Origin: Sphaerisporangium melleum
Lineage (GTDB): Bacteria; Actinomycetota; Actinomycetes; Streptosporangiales; Streptosporangiaceae
Direction: 5' to 3'
NCBI RefSeq assembly: GCF_014646695.1
Contig: NZ_BMNT01000011.1
Span: forward strand, 87,357-151,356
DNA length: 64,000 nt
The notes under the pieces are model-generated. The model had not been told where the DNA came from and ran no database searches. It saw only the letters and a program-made list of their open reading frames with translations. The position numbers and the translations under genes are program-made. Shown one piece after another: positions 52,124-61,802 of this stretch. Position 1 is the stretch's first letter; the number at the start of each line of letters is the position of its first letter.

Positions 52124-52636
52124 TCAGTGACGCGAGGTCTCCTCGCGGGCGGCCACCGACGCCTCGATGCCGCCGGCGAGGAAGCGGCGGATCACCTGTC
52201 GCTCCGCGCCGCTGAACTCCTCCAGCGCTGCGGACAGGTGCCGGGCGAGCGGGGTGAAGAAGTCCCTGGCGAGCGTGACCGCCTGGGAGTGCAGGGCGAG
52301 CTCCACCTTGCGGCGGTCGGTCGCGCTGCGCGTGCGCTCGATGTGGCCCGCGTGCTCCAGCCGGTTCAACAGCGCGGTGGTCGCCGGGGCGCTGAGGTTG
52401 AGCGCCGCGCCGAGTTCCCCCGGGGTGAGCGGACGGCCCTCGCGCGCCGCGTCCATGATCACTACGACGGCGTTGAGGTCGGTGCGGTGCAGGCCGTGCC
52501 CGACGGCGAACCGCTCGACGAATCGGTCGAGTTCGACGTTGAGCCGGCGCAGGAGCGTGAGAAGTTCGATCGGATCCGCGATGCCGTCCTGCGCTTCCCG
52601 TTCGCCCGGCACGCCGCCGGGTTCCTGTGCCGCCAC
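52124..52636 (-). CDS. MarR-family regulator
   Basis: 170 residues from GTG 52636 with GAGGAGG seven bases upstream. FAVGHGLHRTDLNAVVVIMDAAREGRPLTPGELGAALNLSAPATTALLNRLEHAGHIERTRSATDRRKVELAL is the winged helix with the D-x-R-x-x wing. It is divergent from the MMPL exporter and is the likely repressor of it, responding to a small phenolic or lipophilic ligand. Confidence 0.93.
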   Translation of the reverse strand: MAAQEPGGVPGEREAQDGIADPIELLTLLRRLNVELDRFVERFAVGHGLHRTDLNAVVVIMDAAREGRPLTPGELGAALNLSAPATTALLNRLEHAGHIERTRSATDRRKVELALHSQAVTLARDFFTPLARHLSAALEEFSGAERQVIRRFLAGGIEASVAAREETSRH

Positions 52637-52802
52637 GCTTGCGCCTCCTCTTCTCGTCGTCGTCCGCGAGGTCCTCGGCAGCCCGCACGCCGCGCATGCC
52701 GCATGCGGCCACGCCGGTTGCCACCGCGGCCGCCCCGGCCTAATCTTTTCGCCCGTGGAACTATTCCATCAGTGAAGTACTTGTGGATTGGGGCGTGCTG
52801 CG

Positions 52803-54890
52803 TTGAGACGACCAGAGCATAGGGGCTGGGCGGCGCTGTGGGGGGCGCGCGGGAAGTGGGTCACGCTGGCCGTGGCCCTGCTGCTCTCCGCGCTTGCGCT
52901 GGCCTTCGGCGGCGCGGCCGCGGTGAACACCGACCCGGCGGCGGCCCTGCCCAAGGGCGCGGAGTCGGCGACGGTCACCCGGCTCAGCCGGGAACTGCCG
53001 AGCGGCCAGGCGCTCCCCGCGCTGGTGGTGTACAGCCGTGCGGGCGGTCTGACCGAGCAGGACAAGGCGGCCATCGGCGCGGACGCCGCGCGCGTGGCCG
53101 CGCTGGCCATGGGCGGCAGGATGCCGCCGCCCGTCTACGCGGGGGACGTCGCCCTGCTGACCGTGCCGCTCTCCGGGACGCTGCCGATCGCCGAGCTGAC
53201 CGGCACCGTCGGCGAGATCCGCGCCGAGGTCCGGGACGGGCTGCCCTCCGGCGCGCGGGCCGAGGTGACCGGCGGCGCCGGCTTCAAGGTCGATCTCGCC
53301 GCGGTGTTCCAGGACGCCGACCTGACCCTGCTCGCCGTCACGGCCGGGGTGGTCGCGCTGCTGCTCCTGATCACCTACCGCAGCCCCTGGCTGTGGCTGG
53401 TGCCGCTCAGCGTGATCGGCCTGGCCGACCAGGTGGCCGCCAAGGTCGTGGCCATCTTGACCCGCGTCACGGGGCTCACCGTGGACGACTCCACCCTCGG
53501 CATCACCTCCGTGCTGGTCTTCGGCGCCGGGACGAACTACGCCCTGCTGCTGATCGCGCGCTATCGCGAGCAACTGCGCCACCATGACGACCGGCACGCG
53601 GCCATGACCGGAGCGGTCCGCTCGGCCGCGCCGGCCATCCTCGCCAGCTCGGCCACCGTGACCCTCGCCCTCGCCACGCTGAGCTTCGCGGCGTCGCCGT
53701 TCACCAGGGGCATCGGCCTGGCCGGAGCGATCGGCATCGTGACCGCCGTGGCCTACGCCCTGCTCGTGCTGCCCGCCGCCATGGTGATCTTCGGCCGTGG
53801 CCTGTTCTGGCCGTTCGCCCCCAAGGTGGGGCAGGACGACCCGTCGCGCACCGGGCCGTGGTCGCGGGCCGGCCACTTCGTCGCACGGCGGCCCGTCCTC
53901 ATGACCGTCCTCAGCGTGGGCCTGCTCGCCGTGCTCGCAGCCGGGGGCATCGGCCTGCGCAGCGGGCTCGCGCAGACCGAGCAGTTCCGCGACCCGGTCG
54001 AGGCCATCGCCGGCCAGCAGACCCTCAGCCGCGCCTTCCCCGCCGACAGCGGCAGGCCGGCCGTGATCATCACCGGTACGGCCGCCGCCGAGCAGGTGCG
54101 CGCCGCCGCGGCGTCCATCCCGGCGAAGCCGCGGGTCACGATCGTGGAACGTACCCCGCGCCACACCCGCGTCGAGGCGGTGCTCGGACTGGAGCCGGGC
54201 ACGCCGGAGAGTTTCGCGGCGATCAGGCAGCTGCGCGCGGCCGTCCACGCCGTCCCGGGCGCGTCGGCGGTGGTCGGCGGCCCGGAGGCGTCCGACCTGG
54301 ACGACCGGGACGCCGCCGCCCGTGACCAGCGGCTGATCATCCCTCTGGTGCTGGGCGTGGTGCTGCTGGTGCTGCTCGTCCTGCTGCGCTCGCTCGTCGC
54401 GGCGGTCACGCTCGTGCTCACGGTGGTCGCGAGCTTCGCCGCGGCCTTCGGCGCCTCGTGGTTCGCCTTCACCCACTTCTTCGGCTTCCCCGCGCTCGAC
54501 CTCGACGTTCCACTGCTGAGCTTCCTGTTCCTGGTGGCGCTCGGGGTCGACTACAACATCTTCCTCACCACCCGGGCCAGGGAGGAGACGCCGCGGCTCG
54601 GCACGCGCCAGGGCATCGTCGCGGCCCTCGCGGTCACCGGCGGGGTGATCACCAGTGCGGGTGTGCTGCTCGCCGCGGTGTTCGCGGTGCTGGGTGTGCT
54701 CCCGCTGATCACCCTCACCCAGATCGGGGTCATCGTCGGCTTCGGGGTGCTGCTCGACACGCTCCTCGTGCGCAGTGTGCTCGTCCCGGCGCTGGTCACG
54801 CTGCTGGGTGACCGCTTCTGGTGGCCGGGCACGCCGCAGGCCGCGGCCGGGGACGCCGAGCAGAAGGAGGCCGGCCTGGCGTACCGCTGA
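52803..54890 (+). CDS. MMPL/RND-family transporter
   Basis: About 695 residues; the start is either TTG 52803 (GGGG upstream) or TTG 52788. It has one N-terminal segment, a large loop, five segments (about 175-330), then the same again: the two-fold RND layout. GTNYALLLIARYREQL and GVDYNIFLTTRAREE are the paired G-x-D/N-Y motifs with proton-relay residues; in the first copy Asn replaces Asp. MMPL proteins export lipids or drugs. MarR lies divergently and probably controls it. Confidence 0.93.
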   Translation: MRRPEHRGWAALWGARGKWVTLAVALLLSALALAFGGAAAVNTDPAAALPKGAESATVTRLSRELPSGQALPALVVYSRAGGLTEQDKAAIGADAARVAALAMGGRMPPPVYAGDVALLTVPLSGTLPIAELTGTVGEIRAEVRDGLPSGARAEVTGGAGFKVDLAAVFQDADLTLLAVTAGVVALLLLITYRSPWLWLVPLSVIGLADQVAAKVVAILTRVTGLTVDDSTLGITSVLVFGAGTNYALLLIARYREQLRHHDDRHAAMTGAVRSAAPAILASSATVTLALATLSFAASPFTRGIGLAGAIGIVTAVAYALLVLPAAMVIFGRGLFWPFAPKVGQDDPSRTGPWSRAGHFVARRPVLMTVLSVGLLAVLAAGGIGLRSGLAQTEQFRDPVEAIAGQQTLSRAFPADSGRPAVIITGTAAAEQVRAAAASIPAKPRVTIVERTPRHTRVEAVLGLEPGTPESFAAIRQLRAAVHAVPGASAVVGGPEASDLDDRDAAARDQRLIIPLVLGVVLLVLLVLLRSLVAAVTLVLTVVASFAAAFGASWFAFTHFFGFPALDLDVPLLSFLFLVALGVDYNIFLTTRAREETPRLGTRQGIVAALAVTGGVITSAGVLLAAVFAVLGVLPLITLTQIGVIVGFGVLLDTLLVRSVLVPALVTLLGDRFWWPGTPQAAAGDAEQKEAGLAYR

Positions 54891-55498
54891 CCGGCCGTCT
54901 CCTCGCGGGGCCGCGCGCCCGGCTCCCGCCGGGCCGCGACCCGCCGTCCTGTTCCCATCTCCTGCCCTGCGGTGCCCGGTCGCCGAGCCCGCGTTCCATC
55001 CTTGGCGGTCCACGCCCGTCGCGGCATAGGCTGAAGGTGAGCGTCAGGTCCGCGTCCACGGCGCGGGCGGCATCGCCGGTGCGCCTCGACGGGCGTGTCC
55101 GCCGCAGTGATTCTTTCCACCAGGTGCGCGAACCACTTGGCCAGAATCATCGCGCCGCACTACGCTTTGCCGCAGATCATTCCGCCCTGTGTCCGCGGAG
55201 CTTCCTCATGTGGAGGTGGCACCGCCATTGGCACCGGCGTTGACCATGTCTAGCGCGCTGAGGCACAACATGCCGTCGGCCGCGCTCGTCGATTCTTTCC
55301 GTCCGGCAGACGACGGCGTGATCGGCGTACCTGATTTCCGGCCCGGACCGCCACGCCGTCCGGGTTGTTCGGGTTGTCGCTCTTCGGTGTCCGCGAAAGC
55401 GGGACTGTTGTGCCCGATTTCGGGCAGATGTCATGCGAGACCGCATGGCTCTCCATGAACGCGCCGGCGCAGGGGTGAGGTTAACAAGAGGATGGGAA
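54891..55498. other. 608-base intergenic region
   Basis: A hairpin GCCCGGC-TCCC-GCCGGGC at about 54918-54935 may terminate the MMPL transcript. A shorter hairpin, TGCCCGA/TCGGGCA, lies at 55411-55426. No gene is supported. Confidence 0.5.
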
Positions 55499-56203
55499 AT
55501 GACACGTATAGATCCCGAGGCTCTGGTCGCAAGCCTGCGAGGTGTGCAGAAGGCTTCGGAGGCGACCGGAGTCGTGCACCACTTGGAACGCATCGTGCGC
55601 GTGGTGGACCGGCTGTTCGGGTACGCCGGGGCCGGACTGATGTTCGCCGACGAGGGCAAGGCGCTGCGTTACCTGGTGACCACCGACGAGGCGGGCAAGA
55701 GCCTTGAACACGCGCAGGCCGCCGTGGGCCACGGGCCGTGCGTGTCGGCGTTCTTCACCAACGCCGCCGTGACCACGCGGGACGTGCAGGCCGACGAACG
55801 GTGGCCCGACCTGGCCGAGCTGCTGCACCCGAGCGTGCGGGCGGTCGCCGGGGTGCCGGTACGGCTCGGCGACGGGCCGGTGGGCACGCTCAACGTCTAC
55901 CAGGCCGAACCGCACGAGTGGGAGGAGTCCGACACCCAGGCGCTGCTCGCCTACGCGCACGTCATAGAAGAGGTGCTGGCCGCCGCGGTGAAGGCCGAGG
56001 AGAAGAGCGCCCTGGCCGACCAGTTGCAGTACGCGCTGGACTACCGCATCGTGATCGAGCGGGCCATCGGTTACCTGATGGGCAAGCACGACCTGACGGC
56101 CGCCCAGGCGTTCACCGGGCTGCGCAAGCGCGCCCGCGACAGCCGCCGCCGCGTCGCCGACCTGGCCGCCGAGATCCTGGGCGAGCAGGCCCCGCCCGGT
56201 TGA
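55499..56203 (+). CDS. GAF-ANTAR signalling protein
   Basis: 234 residues from ATG 55499 after AGGATGGGA. The GAF domain fills residues 20-160 (GAGLMFADEGKALRYLVTTDE, GHGPCVSAFFTNAAVTTRDVQADERWPDLAE, GVPVRLGDGPVGTLNVY). The ANTAR domain is LQYALDYRIVIERAIGYLMGKHDLTAAQAFTGLRKRARDSRRRVADLAAEIL. It should bind nascent RNA in response to a small ligand or redox state. Long gap before it, so it has its own promoter. Confidence 0.93.
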   Translation: MTRIDPEALVASLRGVQKASEATGVVHHLERIVRVVDRLFGYAGAGLMFADEGKALRYLVTTDEAGKSLEHAQAAVGHGPCVSAFFTNAAVTTRDVQADERWPDLAELLHPSVRAVAGVPVRLGDGPVGTLNVYQAEPHEWEESDTQALLAYAHVIEEVLAAAVKAEEKSALADQLQYALDYRIVIERAIGYLMGKHDLTAAQAFTGLRKRARDSRRRVADLAAEILGEQAPPG

Positions 56204-56366
56204 GCGCCGGGCCGGCGACGGCCCCCCACCGGCTCTCTCTGACCCGACTCCCGATGTCCCGGCCGTGCCCCCCACCGGCCGTCCGAACCGGCGCCGCCCG
56301 CCCTGTCCCCGCGGCCGGCCCGGCCGGATCCAGGGACACGGCCCCCTCCGGCTACGCTGGGCCGTG

Positions 56367-57452
56367 ATGTATCGACTGCTCTTCGCGCTGGTGCTGCGCA
56401 GGCTCGACGCCGAGACGGCGCACCACCTGACGCTCCGCGCGCTCCGGGTCCTCTCGCTCCTTCCGATCGTGAAGCGCCGGCTCCATCGGAGCCTGGCGCC
56501 GCGGGACGAGGCGCTACGCGTGCAGGCGTTCGGCGTCCACTTCCCCAGCCCCTTCGGGCTCGCCGCCGGCTTCGACAAGGACGCCGGATGCGTCGAGGGG
56601 CTGGCCGCGTTCGGCTTCGGCCACGTCGAGGTGGGCACGATCACCGCCCACGCCCAGCCCGGCAACCCGCGGCCCAGACTGTTCCGGCTGCCGGCCGACC
56701 GGGCGGTGGTCAACCGCATGGGCTTCAACAACCGCGGTGCCGCCCAGGCCGCGCGCCGCCTGAGCCGTCCCCGCGGCCTGCCGGTCGTCGTCGGGGTGAA
56801 CATCGGCAAGACCAAGGTCATCCCTCCCGAGCTGGCCGTGCGCGACTACGTGACCAGCGCCGCCAGGCTCGCGCCGCTCGCCGACTACCTGGTCGTGAAC
56901 GTCAGCTCGCCGAACACGCCGGGACTGCGCGACCTGCAGGCCGTCGAGCTGCTGCGCCCCCTGCTCAGCGAGGTGCGGCGGGCCGCCGGCCGTACGCCGC
57001 TGCTGGTCAAGATCGCACCCGACCTGGCCGACCAGGACATCGACGCCGTGGCCGACCTCGCGGTCGAGCTGGGGCTGGCGGGCATCATCGCCACCAACAC
57101 CACGATCGCCAGGAACGGCCTGTCCCGGGCGTCGGCCGCCGTGGCCGACGAGGCCGGCGGCCTGTCCGGGCGGCCGTTGAAGGCCCGCTCACTGGAGGTG
57201 CTGCGCCGGCTGCACGCACGGGTCGGCGACCGGCTCACCCTGGTGTCCGTCGGCGGCGTGGAGGACGTGGACGACGTCTGGGAGCGCCTGCTGGCCGGGG
57301 CGACCCTCGTGCAGGGCTACACGGCGATGGTGTACGAAGGGCCGCTGTGGGCGTGGCGGATCAACCGCGCGCTCTCCCGCCGCCTGCGCCGCCACGGGTA
57401 CTCCTCGGTGCGCGAGATGATCGGCCGGGTCGGCGCGCGGAAGGCCGCCTGA
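56367..57452 (+). CDS. pyrD: Dihydroorotate dehydrogenase (quinone), class 2
   Basis: 361 residues. The N-terminal amphipathic helix pair ([25 protein letters not shown]) is the class 2 membrane and quinone tunnel. [12 protein letters not shown] binds [13 protein letters not shown] is conserved, [13 protein letters not shown] carries the class 2 catalytic Ser, and IATNTTIAR and VGGVED the phosphate site. It oxidises dihydroorotate to orotate with quinone in pyrimidine synthesis. ATG 56367 or GTG 56364. No other pyr genes are adjacent. Confidence 0.96.
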   Translation: MYRLLFALVLRRLDAETAHHLTLRALRVLSLLPIVKRRLHRSLAPRDEALRVQAFGVHFPSPFGLAAGFDKDAGCVEGLAAFGFGHVEVGTITAHAQPGNPRPRLFRLPADRAVVNRMGFNNRGAAQAARRLSRPRGLPVVVGVNIGKTKVIPPELAVRDYVTSAARLAPLADYLVVNVSSPNTPGLRDLQAVELLRPLLSEVRRAAGRTPLLVKIAPDLADQDIDAVADLAVELGLAGIIATNTTIARNGLSRASAAVADEAGGLSGRPLKARSLEVLRRLHARVGDRLTLVSVGGVEDVDDVWERLLAGATLVQGYTAMVYEGPLWAWRINRALSRRLRRHGYSSVREMIGRVGARKAA

Positions 57453-57476
57453 CCTACGGGACCGGTCCAGGACCGC

Positions 57477-59189
57477 TCAGGCCGGTTCGATGCTGGGACG
57501 GGTGGATTCGGCGTCGTGGGTCATCGCGGAGAGGTGGCGCATGACCTCCGCGACGGGTACGGCGCCCGGCCGGTGCCGCCGGTCGCCGGTGCCGCCGCGC
57601 TGCCAGGGCCGGGGCCCGGCCGGCGGGCGGTACTCCACGCCGTAGGCGTCCAGGCGGGCAAGGTGCGCGGGCAGCGCCTCCGCGAAGCCCGCCGCGTCCC
57701 CTGACCAGGCGACCTGGGCCAGGGCGCACCCGCGTGGCCAGGCACGGTAGTCCAGCGTCCGGCCGTCGGGGATGCGTTCGGTCCACAACTGGAACTGCGC
57801 GCCCAGCACCCGTGCCGCCTCCCTGGCGGTCCACGACGCGGGCGCCGGCTCGAAGGCCGCGACGTCCGCCACGGTGATCGCGTCCCCGATGGCCACGGGC
57901 TCCTCGGCCGAGGTCGCCTCGGCATAGTCGAAGTACAGCGGGAAGACCGGGGTCGCCACGATGTCGTGCCCGGCCGCCGCGGCGCGCCGGCCGACCTCCA
58001 TGCCGCGCCAGGGCATGACGATCGTGTCCAGGCGCAGGGCGCCGCTGACGAACGCCTCGTCCCAGACCACCGCGCGGCACCCGTGCCCGGCCAGCACGTC
58101 GGCCAGCTCGCGCAGGAACCAGGCGTGCAGGTCGGCGGGGGAGTCCAGCCCGAGCGACGCGCGGTGGGCCGTGATCTCGGCCGAGGCCGCCCAGTCGTCC
58201 AGCACGCACTCGTCGCCGCCGATGTGGAAGTACGGCACCGTGCCGAGGGCCTCGATGATCTCGGCGAAGACGGCGGACAGGAAGGCGGTGGTCTCGGGCA
58301 GCGGTGACAGGATCGCCGGGGAGATGCCCCACCGGTCCAGGACGGCGTGCGCGGCGGCCGGGCGGGCGCCGAGGTGCGGGTAGGCCGCGAGGATGGCGGA
58401 CGCGTGCCCGGGCACGTCGATCTCGGGGACGATCGTCACCCCGCGATCCCGGGCGTAGGCCCCCATCTCGGACAGGTCGGCCAGCGTGTAGTAGCCGCCG
58501 TGCGGGGTGTCGTCGAACCGCTGCTCGTCCCCGATGTGGTGCGTCGTCGTGGTGCGGGCCCGGTGTGAGCCGACCTCGTGCAGTAGCGGATAGGCCCTGC
58601 TCTCGACCCGCCAGCCCTGGTCGTCGGCCAGGTGGAGGTGCAGGCGGTTCAGCTTGTGCACGGCCAGCAGGTCGATCAGGCGCAGCACCTCGCGCTTGGG
58701 CAGGAAGTGCCGGGACACGTCCAGGTGCGCGCCGCGCCAGGAGAACCGCGGGGCGTCCTCGATCTCGCCGCACGGGATGGCCCACCGGGCGCCCGGCGGC
58801 GCCGCCGTCCGGAACGCGTCCGGGGGCAGGAGCTGACGCAGGGTCTGCCCGGCGTACAGCGCGCCGGCGGCGCCCCCCGCGGAGATGCGCACGCCCTCAG
58901 CGGTCACTGAGACGCCGTACGCTTCTGCGGCGAGGTTTTCCCCGGGAGTGACGGTGATCGCGGCTCTGGGCGCCGTATGAGCGCTTCCAGGCGGGTTTGC
59001 GGGCTGTGTCGTGCCCGCGCCGGTGCGCTCCGGCTCGGCCGGGCCTGCGTACCCGAGGTCCAGGACGGGCAGCGCCCGGCGTACGGCGGCGGCCAGATCG
59101 GCGGGGCCCGTCACCAGGGCGCCCGCTGTCACCACGTAGGAACCCGGTGCGCCGCGCACGACCTGAGGACGAGGGATCAGCTCACTCAT
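57477..59189 (-). CDS. GH20 beta-N-acetylhexosaminidase
   Basis: 570 residues. An N-terminal GH20b-like domain (to about 125) has ITVTPGENLAAEAYGVSVTAEGVRISAGGAAGALYAGQTLRQLL. The catalytic barrel has RFSWRGAHLDVSRHFLPKREVLRLIDLLAVHKLNRLHLHLADDQGWR, VPEIDVPGHASA and FHIGGDECV, in which Asp326-Glu327 are the assisting and acid residues. No signal peptide, so intracellular action on chitobiose or muropeptide sugars is likely. Convergent with pyrD. Suits chitin use together with the LPMO. Confidence 0.95.
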   Translation of the reverse strand: MSELIPRPQVVRGAPGSYVVTAGALVTGPADLAAAVRRALPVLDLGYAGPAEPERTGAGTTQPANPPGSAHTAPRAAITVTPGENLAAEAYGVSVTAEGVRISAGGAAGALYAGQTLRQLLPPDAFRTAAPPGARWAIPCGEIEDAPRFSWRGAHLDVSRHFLPKREVLRLIDLLAVHKLNRLHLHLADDQGWRVESRAYPLLHEVGSHRARTTTTHHIGDEQRFDDTPHGGYYTLADLSEMGAYARDRGVTIVPEIDVPGHASAILAAYPHLGARPAAAHAVLDRWGISPAILSPLPETTAFLSAVFAEIIEALGTVPYFHIGGDECVLDDWAASAEITAHRASLGLDSPADLHAWFLRELADVLAGHGCRAVVWDEAFVSGALRLDTIVMPWRGMEVGRRAAAAGHDIVATPVFPLYFDYAEATSAEEPVAIGDAITVADVAAFEPAPASWTAREAARVLGAQFQLWTERIPDGRTLDYRAWPRGCALAQVAWSGDAAGFAEALPAHLARLDAYGVEYRPPAGPRPWQRGGTGDRRHRPGAVPVAEVMRHLSAMTHDAESTRPSIEPA

Positions 59190-59233
59190 CCGGAAATAGT
59201 GTCATTTCCGCGCCGCCCCGGCGGTTGATCAGG

Positions 59234-60088
59234 CTAGGACAGGTAGTCCTGGAGACCCTTGACCAGGGAGGCGGCGAGGCGCTGGCGGAAGCGCGGGTCC
59301 TTGAGCTTGGCCGCGTCGCTCGCATTGCGCATGTTGCCGGTCTCGATGAAGACCTTGGGCACGGTGGACAGGTTGAGGCCGCCGAGGTCATTGCGGAAGT
59401 CGAGGGCGTTCTTGCCGATATAGCTGGAGTACGGCATGCCGGTGCCCTGGTGGTAGGCGGCGCGCAGCGCGAGGCCGAGCCGCTTGGACCGGGCCACGAC
59501 CGGGTCCACCGGCCCATTGATCTTCTTGGGCATGATCACGTGGAAGCCGTGCCCGGACGCCGGTGCTCCGTCGGCGTGGATGGAGATCGCCGCGTCCGCG
59601 TGCGCCTTGTTGCCGATGGCGGCGCGCTGGGTGATGCACGGCCCGACACCGGAGTTGCCGTCGCGAGTGAGCTTGACGGTCGCGCCCTCGGCCTCCAGCA
59701 GCTTCACCATCCGCCGGGTCACGTCCCAAGTGAAGGCGGCCTCGGAGTAGCCGTCGTTGGTCGCGGTGCCCGTGGTGTCACAGGGCTTCCACTGGGTGAG
59801 GACGTTGACCTTCTTGTTGATGACCTCGGGGTGGCGGTAGTTGCCGCCGTTGTGACCGGGGTCCAGGACGATGACCTTGCCATCGAGGGCGCGCGCGGCG
59901 GCCGAGGGGGTGCCGGCCGTGGCCGCGCGAGCCGGGGAGGAGGCCGGCTCGGCCGAGACGGTCTTCATGCTCGCCGTCACCGGCCGCTGCTCGCGGTCGG
60001 CCGCCGAACCGGCGGCCGTCCCTCCGCAGGCCGTCGCGCTCAGCCCGCACAGGGCAAGGAGGGTGATGGCCCAAGCTCGTCCGGTCAC
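59234..60088 (-). CDS. N-acetylmuramoyl-L-alanine amidase (Amidase_3), exported
   Basis: 284 residues from GTG 60088 with GAAGGG upstream. An N-terminal hydrophobic stretch ends LSATACGG, a weak lipobox. The catalytic domain has KVIVLDPGHNGG (zinc His), YSEAAFTWDVTRRM (zinc Glu), AAISIHADG (zinc His) and FIETGNMRNASD (catalytic Glu). It cuts the amide between MurNAc and L-Ala in peptidoglycan. Likely a lipoprotein or secreted enzyme in cell-wall turnover. Confidence 0.93.
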   Translation of the reverse strand: MTGRAWAITLLALCGLSATACGGTAAGSAADREQRPVTASMKTVSAEPASSPARAATAGTPSAAARALDGKVIVLDPGHNGGNYRHPEVINKKVNVLTQWKPCDTTGTATNDGYSEAAFTWDVTRRMVKLLEAEGATVKLTRDGNSGVGPCITQRAAIGNKAHADAAISIHADGAPASGHGFHVIMPKKINGPVDPVVARSKRLGLALRAAYHQGTGMPYSSYIGKNALDFRNDLGGLNLSTVPKVFIETGNMRNASDAAKLKDPRFRQRLAASLVKGLQDYLS

Positions 60089-60174
60089 GATGATCCCTTC
60101 GCCGACGACCGTCGCCCTCCAACTTACGTGCAAGGGCGCCGTGGCCCGGCCGTCATGCGCGGGTTCGTCCCCGG

Positions 60175-60423
60175 TCACCAGGCCGGCTGGTTCAGCTCCT
60201 GCCTCTGCAGCAACGCGGCGAGCTCCCGCGCGTCCTCGGCGTCCAGGCCGAGGACGACCCGCGGCCGGCCCCAGGGATGGTCGATGGAATGGGCGACGTA
60301 GCTGGCGACCGACTCGGTGGCCGCCTCGTCGCCCTTGCCCCTGGCGGCCCGCCAGTGCGCCCAGGCCCGTTCGAGTTCGGCCGCCGCGCTCTGCGCGCAG
60401 GAGACCAGTTCCGGATCACGCAT
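60175..60423 (-). CDS. Small conserved-type hypothetical protein
   Basis: 82 residues from ATG 60423 with GGGGAG eight bases upstream. Helical and Ala-rich (SCAQSAAAELERAWAHWRAARGKGDEAATESVASYVAHSIDHPWGRPRVVLGLDAEDARELAALLQ). No known motif; the WGRPRVVLGLD segment recalls small actinobacterial proteins of unknown role. Strong codon bias and a good ribosome binding site support it. It is 86 bases upstream of the amidase gene, so possibly transcribed with it. Confidence 0.75.
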   Translation of the reverse strand: MRDPELVSCAQSAAAELERAWAHWRAARGKGDEAATESVASYVAHSIDHPWGRPRVVLGLDAEDARELAALLQRQELNQPAW

Positions 60424-60567
60424 CTTCAACTCCCCGATCGGACGCCGCCCGCCCGCTGCCCCCGTGGCCGGCCGGTGCCCGGCCCTTACCGGGCCGGTCC
60501 GGCGCGCCGCGGCCGGCGCCATGTCACGAGTCAACACGGGGAAGGAGCCGATCCCGCGGATGTTGAC

Positions 60568-61671
60568 CTACCCTTGGGGATCACTTGGAGCCGGGCCGGT
60601 GCTGCGCCGCGCGACCAGGCGTGGCGTGACCTCGCGCAGCCGCGATGTCTTGCCCGGGTCGCTGATTCGGTCGCTCAGCAGCGCCGCGGCCGACCGTCCC
60701 ATCGCCCGTCTCGGCTGGTCCAGCGAGGTCAGCGAGATGTGGTGGACTGCGGCGAGATGGGTGTTGTCGTACCCCACCACGGAAAGGTCCTCAGGCACGC
60801 GCAGCCCGAGCTCACCGGCCGCGACCAGCACGCCGAGGGCGACGACGTCGTTGGCCGCGAAGATCGCGGTGGGCCGGGGGGTGCGCTCGAGCAGGGCACG
60901 GGCCGCGCGCCGGCCGCCCTCCTCGGTGAAGTCGCCGTGCTCGACCATGATGTGCGGCGCGAGCCCATGCCTGCGCATCGCGACCAGATAGCCCTCACAG
61001 CGGAAGCGGGCCGAGGACGAGGGGGTGCCCTCGATGTGCGCGATGCGGCGATGGCCGAGCTCGACCAGGTGGTCGACCGCGAGCCGCGCGCCGAGCTGGT
61101 CGTCGTCCACCACGATGTCCACGGCGTCCATCTCGACGTCCCGCTCACCGACGACGACGGTGGGGGTGTAGGCCGTGGCCTCGGCCAGGGTCTCGCTGGA
61201 CGGCGCGACGCCGAGCAGCACCAGCCCGTCCACGCGCAATTCCAGGAACGCCTCGACGGCCTCGTCCTCGAAAGCGGGGTTCCAGCGGCCGCTGCCGATC
61301 AGCAGGCGCAGGCCGTCGCCGTGCAGGCTCTCCTGCAGACCGTCGAGGAACTCCGCGTAGAAGGGGTTGTGCAGGTCGGCGACGAGCGCGCCGACCAGGT
61401 GGGTGCGGCCCTCGACAAGGCTGCGGGCGACCGCGTTCGGCCGGTACCCGAGCTCTCTGGCGGCCTGGAGAACCGCTTCGCGCCGGTGCTCGCTCACATG
61501 CGGCGAGCCCCGCAGCACGAGAGAGACCAGCGACTTCGAGACGCCCGCGCGCTCTGCAACGTTCCTAATCGTCGGCCGGGGGCGCGGGCCTTGCGCGTCG
61601 CCGAGGCCGGGCTCGGCCGCGCCGAGATCGGAACGGTACCGATCGGTCGTCTGTGTGGACGGTCCTGACAT
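60568..61671 (-). CDS. LacI-family transcriptional regulator
   Basis: 367 residues from ATG 61671 (GGGAGA upstream). PTIRNVAERAGVSKSLVSLVLRGSPHVSEHRREAVLQAARELGYRPNAVARSLVEGRT is the helix-turn-helix and hinge. The periplasmic-binding-like domain follows (LVGALVADLHNPFYAEFLDGL, AIFAANDVVALGVLVAAGELGLRVPEDLSVVGYDNT). A sugar-type effector is usual. About 35 extra residues precede the DNA-binding domain. The target is not evident in the window. A hairpin at about 60479-60497 may end its transcript. Confidence 0.93.
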   Translation of the reverse strand: MSGPSTQTTDRYRSDLGAAEPGLGDAQGPRPRPTIRNVAERAGVSKSLVSLVLRGSPHVSEHRREAVLQAARELGYRPNAVARSLVEGRTHLVGALVADLHNPFYAEFLDGLQESLHGDGLRLLIGSGRWNPAFEDEAVEAFLELRVDGLVLLGVAPSSETLAEATAYTPTVVVGERDVEMDAVDIVVDDDQLGARLAVDHLVELGHRRIAHIEGTPSSSARFRCEGYLVAMRRHGLAPHIMVEHGDFTEEGGRRAARALLERTPRPTAIFAANDVVALGVLVAAGELGLRVPEDLSVVGYDNTHLAAVHHISLTSLDQPRRAMGRSAAALLSDRISDPGKTSRLREVTPRLVARRSTGPAPSDPQG

Positions 61672-61802
61672 GGTTCTCCCCACGATGAGTGGATGTGCAC
61701 CTGTCAGACCAAACGATCGAGTCGCGTTGAGGGTACGGGTGGTTTGTGCGGCTCGGCAGATGGTCGTTCGGGCCGCGCTCATCCGGCGCTGCCTTCGATA
61801 GT

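Noticed and set aside
52761..55013. 750-codon minus-strand frame opposite the MMPL gene
   Set aside because: Arg/His/Glu/Gln-rich low-complexity shadow; the plus strand encodes a clear RND-type transporter.
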